Shown: positions 1 to 13,201 of the stretch, one piece after another
Layout: every line of letters starts with the position of its first letter
Position numbering within the stretch: the first letter of the stretch is position 1
Origin: Hofstenia miamia
Lineage: Eukaryota > Xenacoelomorpha > Acoela > Hofsteniidae
Reading direction: 5' to 3'
Length of the DNA: 64,000 nt
NCBI GenBank assembly: GCA_900660155.1
Contig: CABFPE010000118.1
Span: 288,500-352,499, forward strand
The notes under the pieces: generated by a model
Told to the model about the DNA's origin: nothing
The model's database searches: none
The model's input: only the letters and a program-made list of their open reading frames with translations
Translations under genes and position numbers: made by a program

Positions 1-1591
1 TTGTTTAAAAATGATTTAACTTGACTTTGATGAGCAGCTGCACCCAACGTAAGACGATGTCAAGTCAATTAGCAATCAAAGATTGAAAAGTCAATAGTAA
101 TTAGATGTCATGTTTTCATTAAATGTTCTAAAATGTTGGGGTGGGTCCGTTTTATATCTGGGATTTATATGCCATTTAATTCTCCATATTAAAGATAATC
201 TCAAAGTTTTCTCAGCATTTTTTTGTTAAGAAAATGTCGTCCTTTAATTGTGCAGTGCGCTCATACAGCATTACAATCGATTGTTCGTTTTTAAGCTCTA
301 TGCTATGAGACGTTTGTTATTGTTGGAGAATTATCTGTCAAGGCTATCACAGTGAGCTACAACGCCACTCTTTCATCGTTAATGACGAATGACAGTCTAG
401 GCAGCAATTAATTGTCTTTGGATTTTTTAATTATTAGACTGTAGAATTGAAAATGCTATTTCATTTGCCACTCACAGTAATAATGCGTGCGAAGCAAACA
501 TTAGCATAATTTCCTGCTCTTAAAATACTGAGAACCGAAAGTTCAACTTCAAATTTACGTAAAACGAAAAGCGAAGTAGCTGTAGTTTTCTTGTTTTTAC
601 GCACTCACTAAATTTTGATACCATTTCTTAGATTTTCTTATGAAATGCAAATGATGCTTTTCTTTTTTCTTCATTCAAAAATATTTGGTTTAAAAGTTCA
701 AGAAGTCATCTCATTTGACATTGAGATTTCAAAATTCTGATTGACATGAATTTATAGAATTTACTGTCAATTATAAGTTAGTTTGTGTATGAATGATATT
801 AAACAGGACTTTGTTAAGGCGCCCTCCAGTTTTGGTACTTTTGATTTGTCACACTACTCTCTTGTGTTTTGCAAACCCACATTTTGAATAAACAGGATTA
901 TTTTATTTGATATCGTGTACACTCTTTTCTTATTTGTAAATTAAGGACATTCATTGATTGAAAAATGAAACGACAGCAAACAATTTCAAAATATTCTATT
1001 TAATATCGACTTCTCTACTAGCCTGGAGCAGATGGAATGCCTTGTGCTTGTGTTTAATGCACTTGGATTTCTATGATGAGTTTGATTACTTGTCTTTTTC
1101 TGTTAGTGATTGATTTTGCGTCAGATTCAGTTGCTGGTTTTAGGATGTATTGAAATATTTCACTTGCTGCTGAATATGGTCTAAGTTTTGTGTTGCAGGC
1201 AAGAAGAAAGCATCGATTTTCAACTACTCATTAAAATTTATCAAATCATTTTTCACTGCTTACAAATTTTTTTCACCACGATGTTTTACTTTAAGCATTA
1301 GGTAGACCTATTCTACCTTAAATGTTGTCATTTTCAAGTTTAAATGAAAGGATGTTTTCCATTAAAATACCGCTTTTGATTGCAAAAAAATTATACATCA
1401 AACATGAAATGAGTCTACACACATATTTCACTTAGTAACAAGTTCGAAGAAAAATGCGCGAGTATTGGAATTCTACTTTTTCTAACACAAAGTAATTTAT
1501 AAATCGCAATATTTGTTATTATATTAGTAATTTATTATAAGAGTGTTCACTAATAATTGTGTTTCAAGCTTTTGTTGCATTGATATATAAA

Positions 1592-1654
<63 letters not shown>

Positions 1655-1769
1655 TATTATTTTCGCAAAATTTCATTATAATTTACTGTTGATGGAATGA
1701 TAATGGAAGGCAGAGATTAGTGTAATTCCTTGAAAATAATTTCAAAGAATTGTTTAGATTTAGAAGTGT
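1..1769. other. Upstream intergenic DNA, no gene recognised
   Basis: No reading frame of useful length or recognisable family lies here. The stretch is AT-rich. It holds one AATAAA hexamer near 888, which could be the poly(A) signal of a gene lying off the left edge, and a long (TA)n tract at about 1588-1652. The last 100 bases before the TBCCD1 start codon should contain its 5' untranslated region, but no TATA box or initiator could be singled out in such AT-rich DNA. Confidence 0.5.
1588..1652. repeat. (TA)n microsatellite
   Basis: Uninterrupted alternating TA of roughly 60 bases, preceded by a few degenerate TATG/TAAA units. It lies about 120 bases upstream of the TBCCD1 start codon, so length changes could alter promoter spacing; that effect is inference only. 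Confidence 0.95.
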
Positions 1770-4700
1770 ATGGATTTTGCGAAGCAGGTGTGTATATGGC
1801 CTAATTGGCGATTGTTTGAATTTGGAGTTCTTCCGATCTCTCCAGTTGAAAAACTTTCATATACTGTTTTAAAGAAGATTCTCCCATATGTTATGGAAAA
1901 AACTTTAAAAACTTCTGCAGGAGTAAGCATTTAATTTCTAAAATTCGGTATATTTAAGTTAGAAAAATTGTTATGGTTAATACATGATTACAGTCATTGT
2001 GTTTGATGCGTTATCGTGATTTAGGAAATATAGGACGTTATTTCATTATCATTTATTCACATCTTTAGTCAGAACGAGCTCGAAGTGCTAATCGTTCTGC
2101 ACGTGGTGTTTCTCGTTTGCAAGTATCATACAAACTCTGGAATCATATCGCCGTCAACAAACTTCAGATCTCAGAATCTTTTGGACGCCTCTATTTTGAA
2201 CAAATGCTTATATTTTCAAAACGATTCAATCAAGGAGGGTCTAAATCATTAGAATCGCACAGTGTTAATCCCTTTGATTTCATGGTTTTGCTTGCCGCGC
2301 AGAAGATTCGTAAGCTTTCCCTCAAGCTTGCTCACAGTTCGTCATCGGGTAAGTCTTCACAGATTGCTAAAACAAATGTCAACTGTCTGTCTACATTGTT
2401 TTGAGATCAGAGTTTCCAATAATTGTCACAAGATTGTCATTTGTTTTATGATTTGTACATTTTTAACAAATCTTTATAGTTGATTTAGGTTGGTATTTTC
2501 TAGGTGAGGAATGGCCATTGGGTGAAGAAGGCAACGATAAGATAGATGTGAGCTCTAAACAACATTCAGTGCTCGATCAACGACATCAGTTCATATTTGT
2601 GAAGGAAAATCTCAGGTTTATTGCGGATATTCTAACATCTCCTGGTAATTTATTTCTTCTATGTTATCGACCGAAATTTAATAGTCATGATCAATTTTGA
2701 GTGTCCTGACCAAATATATTACCAAGAAATCTAAAATTCCTGTTATTCCTGATATTACTAACATTATGAAATTTATACAAATTATTTCTCTTTGTAAAAG
2801 TGATCGCTGTACTATGTTATTTTGTAAATATCAATTGCTTTGTTATTAGCTATATTTTAGGTGAGAAAACGCTTTCTCATGCAGCCATTGAGGCGTTGGA
2901 TAGTGCCTTATTGTGCCACATTGGAGATAAATACATTCCTTTGTCTGCTCTATTGCCTCATATAGGACAATCCTGCGGTTACAACAAGAACACACAAGAG
3001 TGCGATAGTTCAAAACTTGTCAAATGGATTGATGGCAAACTGTAAAAATTATATTATTTGTAAATCTCTAACTATTGACATTTAATTGATTTTGAGTGGT
3101 GATAATGTCCTTAATTACCTACTTTTTTCATCACTGCGCGAAAAATTGCAAAGAATCATTAAGTGAACTGCTCAGGGGTCTCCCTGTATGTAATAATAAA
3201 AGTTGTTTTCAAATTTGGTTCGCATCAATCCTAAATTTATTTGATATTTCGAAATAGAATCCGCGCTGACGTTAAAAATGTCGATACTAGACTTTGTTAG
3301 CAGGGTTTTGACATTTCAAAAATCCGGTAAATAGCAAATTTACGAAAGGAACAGCGCGTTATTGTCTGCGAGCATCAAATATTGATTATTTGTCCGTTCA
3401 AGCAATGTAGGATCGTGAGAACAAGATATTAACATGGATCTTAGTCTAGCTGCATTCAATTGAATTTTCTGGTGAATTCGAATGACATTCTAAAATTTTC
3501 ATCGAAGTGTAAATTAGTTCTACTTAGTTTTCATTTCTAAAGTGTCTTTTTGAATCAGCTAAGAATCTTCATGTTGACCTTTGAAAATAAAGTTTTGTAG
3601 CTTATTTTGTCATAATGTGCACTTGAAGCGATTTCAACTTACGTTTTAGAACATGAGTGTTGCATTTGAAAAACAACTCTTGTAATTATTTGTGCAGTAT
3701 TTCTTTGTAGATAGCCATTAATCGAATCAAATAATGTTGTTTTTACAGTGTGTCACCATCAACTGTAATGTCGGAAAGGAAAACAACCCTCGGTTGGAGT
3801 ATTCGTATAAATTCGTTAGAGGAATCGATTAGCAGAACTGCTCGTATGTATACATTAAATACACCTCCGTATCGTTTCAAATCTTCAAAAGCTTCTTCCG
3901 CATCTGAGGTGATCGCCTTCATGCAAGTATCTCGTGATACAATAGTAAAAGTGGGAGAACCACTGACTAACTCAACGATTAAAATGATTCGATGTTCACA
4001 CTCATTCTTCTATTTATTGGACGCTGTGGATTGTGTTTTTGTTTATAAATGCAAGGTGAGATCATTTTTTGGCTTTACAATAAATTATATTTTATTGTTC
4101 TTACGAATGGATTTAGTTTTCGTGGCATATTTTTTGAGGAATAATTTGACTGTTTGCTCTTGTCTTTTTTGCATTTAGTTTGAAATTACTTTGACGTCTT
4201 TACATTCAACTACTCAATTTGGGCTTGGAAAGTGCCTGAGTTCAATTGAACTTTTAACGTTGCTCCAAGCGACACTGTATATTTCGGCAATTTTTCTTAC
4301 TGTTGAAAGTCATATATCTTTCCGAGGGAATCGGAAGTCTCATTGTGATGTTTTTCTGCTTAACTGGGCCAAACTCACACTTTAAATCACTATATGATAT
4401 AATGATATAATTAAATAGACAGTGTTTAGGATACCACTTTGTGCATTGGCGCTGTTTCGCGCGTTTTGATTCTTCGAGAATGCAAAAATATGAAGATCAT
4501 CGCACCCTGCAGCAGAGTCGTAGTTCAGAAATGTGAATCAATGACACTTCATCTCCTCACGCCGTTCCCACCCGTTATGGTTCATCGTAATCAAGAGGTG
4601 GTGTTAGCACCATTTAATACATATCATCCGTTGTTAGAGCACTGTCTTAAGCTTGCTGGACTTTCTCTCACGGATACAAATTGTTGGTCGTCTGCAGTTG

Positions 4701-5893
4701 ATCCCGGCTCTCAAAAAAGCAGTGCATTTTCTTTGATGCCACCTAGTGCCTTTAATTTGTTCACTGTTCCGTTTTATGTTTTCAATACTAGCTCTGGTGA
4801 TGCTAACAAACACGTAATTCTTTATTTGCTTCAATATATAAACTTTAAATTCCAAATTTATGCAAGTTTCTCTTCTATTTCATTGATATTTAATTCGAAG
4901 CAATAACTTCAGTGGCCAAAACAACTTTTGACTATTTACTAAAGAAGCAGCATGTTCTTGTATTTTTTTAACAGATATAGAATAACCAGGTTCTAGTAAA
5001 AACTTGTAGTTTCGTTAGACTCAACGGCTTTGATTCGTTTTCGAAATTTCGTATCATCTTTCCAAAAACCTATTTTTAAAAACTAATCGGACTGTTGATA
5101 TTCATTATTAAGAATAAGGGTATATTAACTTAAGCCGATTTCACACATCTTAGTTATTTTTCATATTAATATTTGAATTTCTAGACATTTACCCTATAAG
5201 ACAACACATTTCCTTCTTAAAATATATGCAATAACCAATGCAGTTCCATTTTCTTTTACCTCACTTCATTTGCGAAGCAAAATATTAACGCCGGTGAATA
5301 ATTTTGATTTACACTCGAACGATCCCCTGTTTCATACATCTCATTTTGGGCGGATGTTGAATTATAAATTACTTTCTTCATGTGTCAACTCCTTCCTTGT
5401 TATATACATCTAAGCAGTTATTGTATATCTTCCCAAAATTATTCCAATTTTTAATTTAGTGTATCCATTTATTGCTAAAACGAAAACAATTTTATCCTAT
5501 TGAAAAATTATTGCATTTTTGATATTTCATAAAGCTGTTCAACAACTATTCTAAATTGCTGATGTCGGCTTGCTTTAAGAATCTAATAGCAAATTATCTT
5601 TCAGTAAAATAACTATTTTTACCAAATTAACTTGTGGTACTTAGGCCGGAATGTCGGAACCAGAGCTTATCACTCCACATCTTCCACTAGTTTATCAGAA
5701 AAATGTCGAACTTGTGAAGCAAAGAAACATTCAAATTCAAAAACAGCTTCAGCAGTCGGGTTTAAGTTCTGATGAGCGCTTGCTCGTCTCTCGTGCAGTA
5801 TACATGAAGTTTCAGTCTAATCTTCAGAGTGAAGGAGCGTGGAGAGAGTTATCTCACCTGTGCGTTAACAGTGGTGACAGTGAGACTTTGTAA
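1770..5893 (+). CDS. TBCCD1: TBCC domain-containing protein 1 (TBCCD1), seven exons
   Basis: Exons by my reading: 1770-1922, 2069-2348, 2504-2644, 2861-3041, 3749-4055, 4430-4813 and 5645-5893. All introns are GT-AG and the phases (0,1,1,2,0,0) join into a 564-residue protein ending at TAA 5891-5893; human TBCCD1 has 557. Diagnostic stretches, matched from memory of the human protein: KLWNHIAVNKLQ and LYFEQM (exon 2), GEEWP (start of exon 3), IRCSHSFFYLL (about residues 331-342), then the beta-helical TBCC/C-CAP core KCKDTTLCIGAV...LRECKNMKIIAPC...HLLTPF...LAPFNTYHPLLEH (about 350-430), and a C-terminal LVYQKNVELV helix region. The family localises to centrosomes and basal bodies and affects centriole linkage and Golgi position; human TBCCD1 lacks the TBCC arginine finger, so it is not thought to be a tubulin GAP. 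The least certain junction is exon 6/7: I chose the donor at 4814 because the stronger-looking one at 4797 would shift frame. The start ATG at 1770 gives an N-terminus collinear with vertebrate orthologues. All introns are short (146-831 bases). No disruption was seen, so it looks functional. Confidence 0.93.
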
Positions 5894-8800
5894 CAGACCT
5901 TGTCATTTTCTGAAAACCAAATTGAGCAATTGCGAGTATTGATAAATGTATTGTAAATGGACATCATATATCAGGAAATGACAAAGCCTTGCTCGTTACA
6001 CAGAGTTGTGAGTTATCTAATGACGTTTTTCAACCCTACCCTGTATAACTTCATTTTTATTACACTTGCAGTAAATTGGTATTTATATACAAAGACAGTC
6101 ATTTTACGATTTATTGTAAAATTCATTGAATCTTGCTTACAACTCTGTACCTATTGTAGATATTATAAATAATTTATGTAAATTATGTTTTGAATATATT
6201 TGTTAACTTCGTATTTGAAACCTCTACTCTATTCGTACTATTAGTACTTTTCAGATTCAGAAACTGCTGATGTTAATTTCTTTTCTACAAAACATTATTT
6301 TGTAAATTTTCTATTGAAGAGTTATTAGGATTTTTGCAACTAGTTTTGGTTGTAGTTTAATATTGGATTGAGGTTCTAGTAAGTCAGGTTTATAATGCTC
6401 TGACAATTGTGGAACGATTTTATTTCTAATTACATTGCTCTGTTTCGTTTTGGGAATATTTGATAAAGAAATTCACAGCATGCCGTCAGGAAATTTTATT
6501 TCTATTTTAAAGTTAAACATTTTTGTCATGAATTTTTATTAAATATTTCTCATATTTCTAATAGTACCTAAAATAATCACTCAGCTTGAACACAATTGCA
6601 AGAAGCGTGTCTTTGCTTGAGGTGAAATTTAAATACGCAATTATGTGAGTGCTGTTAACGGAAATGAGATACTTTTGCCGTGAGATCATTTTCCACTTTA
6701 AATTTGCAAAACTAGTCAGCGTACATAACGTTTTGCATAAAGTAACTTTGTTAAATAAGACAACATTATTTTGTTTCATCCACATATCTTACCATGCCAA
6801 TTAAAAAGAAAATACGCTGTTAAAGCCAATATCCTTGAAACGTCATCGCAGACCAAGTGCACTTACGTTGATCCTGTCGCAGGCATAATGTTCCTTTCAA
6901 ATTTATATACACTTGCAGTATATTTGTTGTTTGGCGTATCAAATTTAAGTCATAATTCATTTGTTGATATCATGAAAAATGCAGTTAGTCAAACACTTCT
7001 TATTCATAATTCAAAGAGTTTAACTGGGCATTTGCAAGTATTAAATTGCCCATCATTAGTAAATATATTTATCGCCTAGAATAGTGGTAGTTAAACTCAA
7101 CACTTAGCCCTAACTCGCACACGGCTAAGCATTATTTTACTACTACACAAGACAAACTTGACATAAAAGATCAAGCTTTTGGTTACAATCTTCAATTTAT
7201 GGAATCCATTGAGAATCGTTGTAGTGGTCTTGTTCATATGCAACTTTGATGAAATTGTCAAAAGGACATACTTTAAAATGGTTATGACTTGGTAGTTTAG
7301 AGAATGTAGTGCAAAATTTTGTTCTGATGAATGAGTGGTATTCGTATTCAAAGCAGAATTTACTATGGTTTGACATACTTTGCGTTTGTGTTTCACTGCC
7401 AATCCACAATATTCCTCTACATCTAATTACCGACGCAATTCTTCCCAAGGCCGACTTATTTTGATTTCCCCCTTTCCTACAATTATCGTAACGTGTCATT
7501 TTTAATCGAATTCAAATACTATTTATTTATTCTGATACTCAAATACTTAAAACTCGACTTAATTAAACACCGGGGAGCCTACTGCCATACATTCGTTATG
7601 TTGTAAACATAATTTAACTTTTAAATATGTGTAGGTGGTTATTCCACTTAATAAATAGACCAACCTTCACCCGCACTATTTCTCAAGTGTTTATTCTTAG
7701 ATTGGATGTATTACTAATTTAGCGACAATATGGCAGCGGTTTGAACTCAAAAGGACGTTCAGACAAAATGTCCTTTGCCGATATATTTACAATATTAAGT
7801 CAAAAACTGCGTTTCAAAACCCAGATCTTTTTTCTAAGTATTTAGTATTTATATGTAGAATTTTTGCCAATATTTTGTTCATTAATGAGTTCATAGAAGT
7901 TATTTATTAATTGATCAACTACTTTTCTTTAATGTTTAATGCATAATTCATATTCTAGGCAAATATGGCGATGAATTTCATTGCATTTATACATTCTTAA
8001 ATGTAAGTTTACAGAGTTAATTATCAATCACACTGTTACAGGTATCCCCGGTCTCACTAATGGTGTATAACATCAATCATACTATAAACTTAGTTTTTAG
8101 TAAGCCGTTTTATGCAGCTTTCTTAATTATTAACAGCACAGAAATTTTTGTGTAGTAAGTATATTTTGTTGTTATGAAGGATTCATATCACTAAGATTGG
8201 TGAGAGTGAGACTCAAGAGAGCATTCCCTTCAGATAAAATGTCTGTCAATTATTTGTAATTTCATTTTTATTGTTCATGCTTCTTGTAAATTTGAAATGG
8301 GCCCTTTTTGATGCATGTATGGTAAACATGTTTTTTGACTATTTACTATGTGTACTCATTATTAGTAGGTGGAGGTTTTTCATAAACGGATTGTAAAAGT
8401 TTTGCTATTTTCTTTTGTTCAAGTAATTACTTGAAAGTAGATTTCACAACTTTTTAAACTTATTGCTTGTCAACCAACAAAATTGCATCATACGCGTTTT
8501 AATTCAACATGTCGTGAAGGAATTGTTTGGTTTCAATGTTAAACCACTTTAAAACAAACCAAGAAGAGCGCGCGACGAAATCAATTTAGTTAGTGAAAGC
8601 ACAAAGTAGAATGCCGGAATAATGGGTATTGTCTTCAACTAACAGTGCATGCAAGCAGACTTGCTGTGATTTAATGTAAATGACAAACCAATGTGAAGTA
8701 AATCGTAGTATGAAGTTTGTCAACATTGCAAGATGATATCGACACTGTAAGGTGATGGTGAATTTTGGTATAGCCTAAGGTCCTGCGATACTTTTTCTCT

Positions 8801-9934
8801 TTTTTTTAACCTTTTATATTTCTCTTGTACAGTTATATAGGGTAGGCAGAGTTATATATGGAGAAAATATATACGTTTGTAACTCCACTCGAACTCGCGA
8901 CTTAGGTTTCAACTCTACTCGAATTTAAAAAGTCAACTTGCAGGGGCTTATGATAGCTGTTGTTATATCTTTTCTGTGTAAAAACCTGATAGTTTGCCCA
9001 TCCTTTGAATATTTTGCTCATTCCTATTTTCATTGAATTATGTTTACTGGGCTGTAAAATTTTTTTTAAATAATGATCATAATTCAAATTGAAGTGAGTT
9101 TTCCTTTATGATACCCTTTTACATCGATTGTTAAATGGAGATCAACTATGATACATTGAAAACAAATTGTCAAAAATATTTGAAAAACAATGTTTTAAAT
9201 TAAATATGCTACAGAACCTGTTTTCTCCTTGTATATTTAGCGCACTAAATAGTTGCAGATATCTATTTTCATAGGATTTCCCTGTGCTGAAGTATGCGAC
9301 TTCAACACTAGAACAGATGTTACCGCTCCTTCTTGATGATTGTTTGAAATTTTAAATTCAATTTGAATATCTACATAATTGTTGGTTCAAATATCTTTTC
9401 AATTGTAGGTGAGTTTTGGGTGACGATATTTTTAGATTAAATCATAATTCACTCTTGTATTGGTTATAATATTAAGAGGGTAAACTGAGGTTTTCAGTTG
9501 TCAGTTTAATTTAGCCTACTGACTATTAGTCTAAATGTATTAAGAGGCGCTATTGTAATTAAATTTCGGTGCAATCAGCGCCATGTAAGATAGTGATTTT
9601 TATGTTTTAAAATTTCCAATTTGCAAATATATCTGCGTAAATTGATTTAATTTAATAAATTGAATTGGATTTTGATTTATTGTTTAATATATTTATCCGA
9701 CTTATGACAACTATTGATGGTTTTTCATAGGTTATTAGATTGCTTATATTTATTGATACCTAATAATGCAGATATTCAATAATATATTTTAACGGCTGTT
9801 CTTTTATATTCATAATCACTAAGCAAACAAACTTCAATTCTAAGTTTATAATTACAAATGTATATTAAAATATATTTCAAGAGAAGTATTAACAGATTTG
9901 TTTTATATCGAACATATGTATTACACGCACAAAT

Positions 9935-9937
<3 letters not shown>

Positions 9938-9982
<45 letters not shown>
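9938..9982. repeat. (TA)n microsatellite
   Basis: About 44 bases of perfect TA repeat in intergenic DNA. It produces an artefactual minus-strand frame of alternating Tyr-Ile that should not be read as protein. Confidence 0.95.
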
Positions 9983-9985
<3 letters not shown>

Positions 9986-12900
9986 TGACATTGTTATACT
10001 ATTTTAGAATTATTCGAGGTTAAAGTGAATGTGAGGGGTTTTCTGTTTAAAAATTTCAAAAAAGGAAGATGGAATATCAGGAGTTTAAGTGCCAATGAAT
10101 TCACTTTTTATTGCAGGTTGCCCAGTTGAATATCTGTAATGGATATTTGCAAATACTTGATGTAAAACGGTTTAATCAGTCCTCACATCACGCCACTTTT
10201 CTGTTAAAAACTATTATGTGAAAAACTCTTCTTAAAAAACTTTAATAAACTTCTAAAAACATCTCCTGTGTAGGTCTGCCAACGCTGAATTGGCAAGAGA
10301 ATGGGGTATTGTGTATAAAAAGAATCATTGTTTATAATAGTTGAAGTTTGTGAATCTTCTGATCAATTAATAACAATAGCATCTTTAGCAATGTAGCGTT
10401 ATGTAAGCTTAGACAACATTTTTGAGTAATTCTTACGCACTTTGACGCCTACCAAATGTTCTTGAATTGTTTTAATCAGTTGTTTTTCAATTTAAACTGC
10501 CTATGTCATTTATAAAATTTTTTTCTCCAAGCATGTTATCAAATTTGGAAATCCTGAAGTATGAACACAAATATTGGTGAACGCGGTCGTGCAGACCGTT
10601 GGAAAATGTGTACAAAAGTGTATTGCTGTGGCTGAAGTACTTGAAAAGATTCATGATTTTTCATTGAATATTCCAATTTTTTAAAAAAGTTTTAAATTCT
10701 CACCATTCAGGTAATCAGAAGGCCTGAACTCCATAGGAGCATTGACTAGCCTCAACTATTGTCTTTTCTATAAAAAGAATACCCAAGTCCTTCAATAAGA
10801 TTTTAGATAACTTTATTAGTTTCAGAGTTATGAGCGTTTAAAGTTTTTTAAAGAAAGCATAAAATATTTTAAAAAATTACTAGGCAGTTTAAAGTTGACA
10901 TTCTTAGAAAAATGCAATCTTTTCAGTTTATTCAATTATAAATTGGGGAAAACTAGTATTTCTCAGCAGTGATTTATTTTGTTCACTAAGAGATTGAATA
11001 GCTCCAAGCCCTATTAGTCTCATGAATACGTTTTCAATTAAATCGACGTGACGAAAGCCACAAATTTAACGCAAATTGCGCTGGGGGACTTAGCAAGGCT
11101 TTTAACAGTATTATTTACTAATAGTTTCCTTACAATCGAATTTTATAAAAGATTTACAACTCCATGTCATTTCTTGTTTTTGATACTTCCCTTGCAATCT
11201 GTTTCATTTATAAACATATTGGTCATAATGTTATGGAATGAGATTTTAATTGCATAGTTAATACATCTCTAAGGGCACATATCTTTTGTCAATTTTCATA
11301 GTTGAATTGAAGTTTTGCGCCTAAGGCTTCGCGAGCAGCAACAATGAGTTCTTTTCACCATTAATAAGAAATGAAATATTGGCTATTTATAGAAAAAATA
11401 ATAGCATTATGTATTTAGAATTGAAAACCTAATTCAATTGATCACTAATTGTTGCAAATAACTTTTTGTAACGATGTGAGCAACGATGTAATCGAGAATA
11501 TCCCTCAACTCGCAATCAAATTTATTTTTTACCAGACTTTTTACCTTTTTATCGTCAAAAAATATTTTTTTAATAATAAATATCATTGTAAAAAAGAAAA
11601 TTCGATAGGAGTTCAGCTTCAGCTCTCACAGCTTGCTTTTAGCTTAAGGAGTCAAACTTGGCTATTATACATATACTTTGATTTTTGATCAAATATGAAC
11701 CTTTAAAAACATCAATTGACCCCTGTGAAGTCCGGCCTATTACTTCTTTATTCAGAATGATAAGACTAATTGGTTATAAAGCATGCCAACAAAATAATTT
11801 GATACAGTTGCTAGTATCCTTCCTATTATTTGATCTTTTAAACATCTTTGTTGAACGGTAGCGTTTGGCCCATTATTTGGCCTACCCAATGACTTTATCA
11901 AAATGTTACCCGTATTTATTTTTTTATTTTATGAAAATACACCTCGATGAAAAGCTGGATTAGGATAAAATTGGTATATTTGTAAGTAATCTAAACGATT
12001 TGTTTGTTTGAAATGCATACATTCCCGCAATAAAGGCATCTGCTAATTTATTAGTGCAACAAAGCGGTTCATGTACATGTGTATCATTTCATCACGATTG
12101 ACGCTAAGTCTCAATGTCAAAATACTAATTTTCTAAATCTGACTTAGGTTTGGATTCAAAGTTTAATGTTTAAATTTTCATTTTATCTCAAGAAGTTAAA
12201 TCAGTGGGATAAATGTAAGAAGCTTTCGATTTCTTCATAGTTTATACTAATACGATCAAAATGGATAAAACGCGAACGTCCTTTATTAACCCTATCCGAA
12301 CAATATAAGCCAAATTCATGGAACTTAAGGATTAATGGCCAAATCTACCAAATATTTTGATCATAGTCATTTTGAATAATAAATTCATAGGCCTTAGCAA
12401 TGAATTATTTGCAAATTACTTTTTATGTAAATATATTCAATAGTTATTGAGGAATATCATTAAGATCTTTGTATTCATTATAAATCTATAAAAGAATAAC
12501 ATGTTGGGTAGAAAATAGCAAAACACTATAAGCACTCCCTTTCTTAACAAAGGTTGTATTAAAGAATATTAAATAAAGGGCCTATATTAAAGCTTAAAAT
12601 TACATTCCTACCAGAACGTCAACATCATTGTAATATTGAAGCACTAGAAAGTTTTACTTTCAAGATTTATATAAATAATGTTTTTATGACATTACGATCT
12701 TATTTCAACCTTCAGATTCTGCATCCCAAAAATCCTCTATGGTTAACTACCAACAAACAACACACATACATACATGTGCTGTAGGTAATGCAAACAGTGG
12801 CTAATCTTTGAACTATCTGTAAATGATAAAACAAATCATACAAATAAAAACCTTGCACACATACACGCAAACCGTAGGAACTAACATACACCCAGCGGAG

Positions 12901-13119
12901 CTTCAACTGGATTTCCAATTCGTAATGGCATTGAATTTATTTTTAGATATCTTCTTAGTTCAATGTCAATTTCTCTGCATAATCGATGGCAATGATTTAA
13001 GTAATATATAACTCGTCATTAAAATAGCAATATAAAGTAATTCATCCATAGCCTGTAAGAATTGTTACTTTTTGTAATGCATGTTGATTTGTAGATTGGT
13101 TAATTTTTTGTAATTTATG

Positions 13120-13201
13120 ACGCTATTCAGATAAATTATCAGTTATTGAATTGTAAACATTTATCTGAATATAGAATCTCTTATCTTATCTTATCTTATC
13201 T
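13120..13201 (+). repeat. Hairpin plus (TTATC)n tail, probable LINE/SINE 3' end
   Basis: A perfect 12-bp inverted repeat (13125-13136 with 13159-13170; ATTCAGATAAAT and its complement) closes a 22-base loop and is followed directly by about four TTATC units. A diverged copy of the hairpin region, sharing GCTATTCAGATAA and TTATCAGTTAT, occurs at 26970-27025 just downstream of a LINE reverse-transcriptase relic. A stem-loop followed by a short tandem tail is typical of the 3' end recognised by LINE reverse transcriptases. The assignment of this copy as a 5'-truncated insertion is inference. Confidence 0.5.

Noticed and set aside
7097-7499. Two 100-codon minus-strand frames
   Set aside because: They overlap in different frames, show no motif, and have AT-driven residue use.
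9776-9991. Minus-strand 71-codon frame
   Set aside because: Its start is a (TA)n microsatellite and the rest is low-complexity.
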